The notes under the pieces were generated by a model that worked only from the letters and a program-made list of their open reading frames with translations, was not told the DNA's origin and ran no database searches. The position numbers and the translations under genes were made by a program. DNA of 64,000 nt, taken from NCBI RefSeq assembly GCF_003814915.1, contig NZ_RKQK01000001.1, positions 1 through 64,000 of the forward strand, given 5' to 3'. Origin of the DNA: Pacificibacter maritimus. GTDB lineage: Bacteria; Pseudomonadota; Alphaproteobacteria; Rhodobacterales; Rhodobacteraceae. Positions 62,976-64,000 of this stretch are shown here, in pieces (the stretch's first letter is position 1; each line of letters opens with the position of its first letter).

Positions 62976-63982
62976 TTCGCGACCTCATTTTCTTGTGCAA
63001 GCAGGGCTGGCAAATCATACCAAGCGGCCACTTTATGACCGGGCACATCGCCCACATCGCGCAGCGGGGGAACTTCGTTCAGACAGCGTTCGGTTGCATA
63101 GGGATTGCGCGGGGCGAATGGGTCGCCCTTTGGCGGATTGGCCATATTGGGCGGGGATCCGTTGATTTGGTACAGCCGCCGTTGAGCGCGCGCCCCCTCA
63201 TCTGGCAAGGATTTTAAGAGGCCATGTGTATAGGCAGAATGCGGGGTGCGGAAAACAGGGCTGACAGGGCCGCGTTCCATAATACGCCCACCGTACATGA
63301 CCTGAATAGTGTCTGCCAATTCTGCAACGACCCCCATATCGTGGGTGATCCATAAAACTGTGGTGCCGAAATCCTGTTTCAATTGGCGGACCAGATCAAG
63401 GATCTGCGCTTGCACAGTGACATCCAAAGCTGTGGTGGCTTCGTCCGCGACCAAAAGCCGAGGATTACAGGCCATGCCAATGGCAATCATCACGCGCTGG
63501 CGCATACCGCCTGAAAATTCATGTGGATACTGGTCGAGCCGTGCTTCTGGGTGGGGGATGCCGACAATTTCTAGCAGTTCAATCATCCGCGCCCGCAGTT
63601 TAGTACCCGTCAAATCGGTATGGCGCACCAACACTTCGCGCAGCTGCCGCCCGACAGTTAGAACAGGATTGAGCGAGGACATAGGATCTTGAAACACCAT
63701 TCCGATTTGACCACCACGCACGGCGCGCAATTCGCGGTCACTCATGTCCATCAGGTTCTGCCCGTCGAACCATGCCTCGCCAGAGACGATCCGACCGGGC
63801 GGCATGGGCAGCAAGCCCATCATCGCGAGGATATGCACGGACTTTCCCGAACCAGACTCGCCCACGATGCCTAATGTTTCGCCCGCTTCGACCGAATAGC
63901 TGAGCGAATTCACCGCATGGACGGTTCCTTCAGGCGTGTCGAATTCGACCGTGAGGTTTCGTATGTCCAAAAGCGGTGCCAT
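62972..63982 (-). CDS. Oligopeptide-type ABC transporter ATPase (DppD/OppD-like)
   Basis: The 336-residue ATPase has Walker A GESGSGKS (41-48), the signature FSGGMRQRVMIAIGMACNP, Walker B LLVADEATTALD, and the C-terminal HSAYTHGLLKSLPDEGARAQ region typical of DppD/OppD, though the cysteine-rich iron-sulphur-like pattern is only partly kept (a single CLNEVPP). The two permease genes expected for this transporter should lie just to the right, beyond the window end, because none is present inside. Confidence 0.9.
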   Translation of the reverse strand: MAPLLDIRNLTVEFDTPEGTVHAVNSLSYSVEAGETLGIVGESGSGKSVHILAMMGLLPMPPGRIVSGEAWFDGQNLMDMSDRELRAVRGGQIGMVFQDPMSSLNPVLTVGRQLREVLVRHTDLTGTKLRARMIELLEIVGIPHPEARLDQYPHEFSGGMRQRVMIAIGMACNPRLLVADEATTALDVTVQAQILDLVRQLKQDFGTTVLWITHDMGVVAELADTIQVMYGGRIMERGPVSPVFRTPHSAYTHGLLKSLPDEGARAQRRLYQINGSPPNMANPPKGDPFAPRNPYATERCLNEVPPLRDVGDVPGHKVAAWYDLPALLAQENEVAK

Positions 63983-64000
63983 TTTAAACCTCGATCAAGC

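Overview
The window looks like chromosomal DNA of a marine alphaproteobacterium of the Roseobacter group (Rhodobacteraceae). This is inferred from family-level likeness of the proteins (fused indolepyruvate ferredoxin oxidoreductase next to leucine-catabolism genes, TAXI-type TRAP transporter, long ATGA-coupled catabolic operon, RTX protein), not from a marker gene. No rRNA, tRNA or CRISPR array was seen.

Layout. (1) 1-2860: an IS3-family relic (378-1094), a phosphomannomutase gene, and an orphan copy of the IS right end at 2811-2860. (2) 2884-6815, minus strand: UDP-glucuronate 4-epimerase, UDP-glucose dehydrogenase and mannose-1-phosphate guanylyltransferase; with the phosphomannomutase these supply GDP-mannose and UDP-uronic acids for surface polysaccharide. 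(3) 6816-7869: decayed DNA with an IS30-family remnant. (4) 7870-18392: an Lrp-type regulator divergent from a leucine-degradation operon (2-oxoacid:ferredoxin oxidoreductase, isovaleryl-CoA dehydrogenase, methylcrotonyl-CoA carboxylase, HMG-CoA lyase, methylglutaconyl-CoA hydratase), followed by an SRPBCC pseudogene with three in-frame stops. (5) 19441-23292: a signalling module of a periplasmic SUOX-fold protein without cysteine, a hybrid histidine kinase and a divergent LuxR-type response regulator. (6) 23964-45362: a 21-kb locus for large exported proteins: a small periplasmic protein, an 868-residue DUF11-like protein, a 1918-residue protein joining DUF11/SdrD-like domains to a C-terminal beta-barrel, a lysozyme-like muramidase, an RTX protein, and two giants of 986 and 1949 residues with GEVED, SdrD-like and DUF11 domains. 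(7) 45363-46981: decayed signalling genes, then a promoter region with two matching dyads. (8) 46982-57477: a tightly coupled catabolic operon (HMG-CoA-lyase-like protein, two enoyl-CoA hydratases, CoA-transferase, acyl-CoA ligase, nitronate-monooxygenase-family flavoprotein, TAXI-TRAP transporter, enolase-superfamily enzyme) facing a convergent MarR gene. (9) 58269-63982, minus strand: a cytoplasmic BisC-like molybdoenzyme with an oligopeptide-type ABC transporter whose permeases lie beyond the window.

The best candidates for undescribed biology are the DUF11/GEVED/beta-barrel surface locus and the 46982-57477 acid-catabolism operon, whose HMG-CoA-lyase paralogue has His where the catalytic Cys belongs. 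The SUOX-fold/histidine-kinase module is a third, smaller candidate. All functional statements rest on reading motifs by eye; no database search was run.
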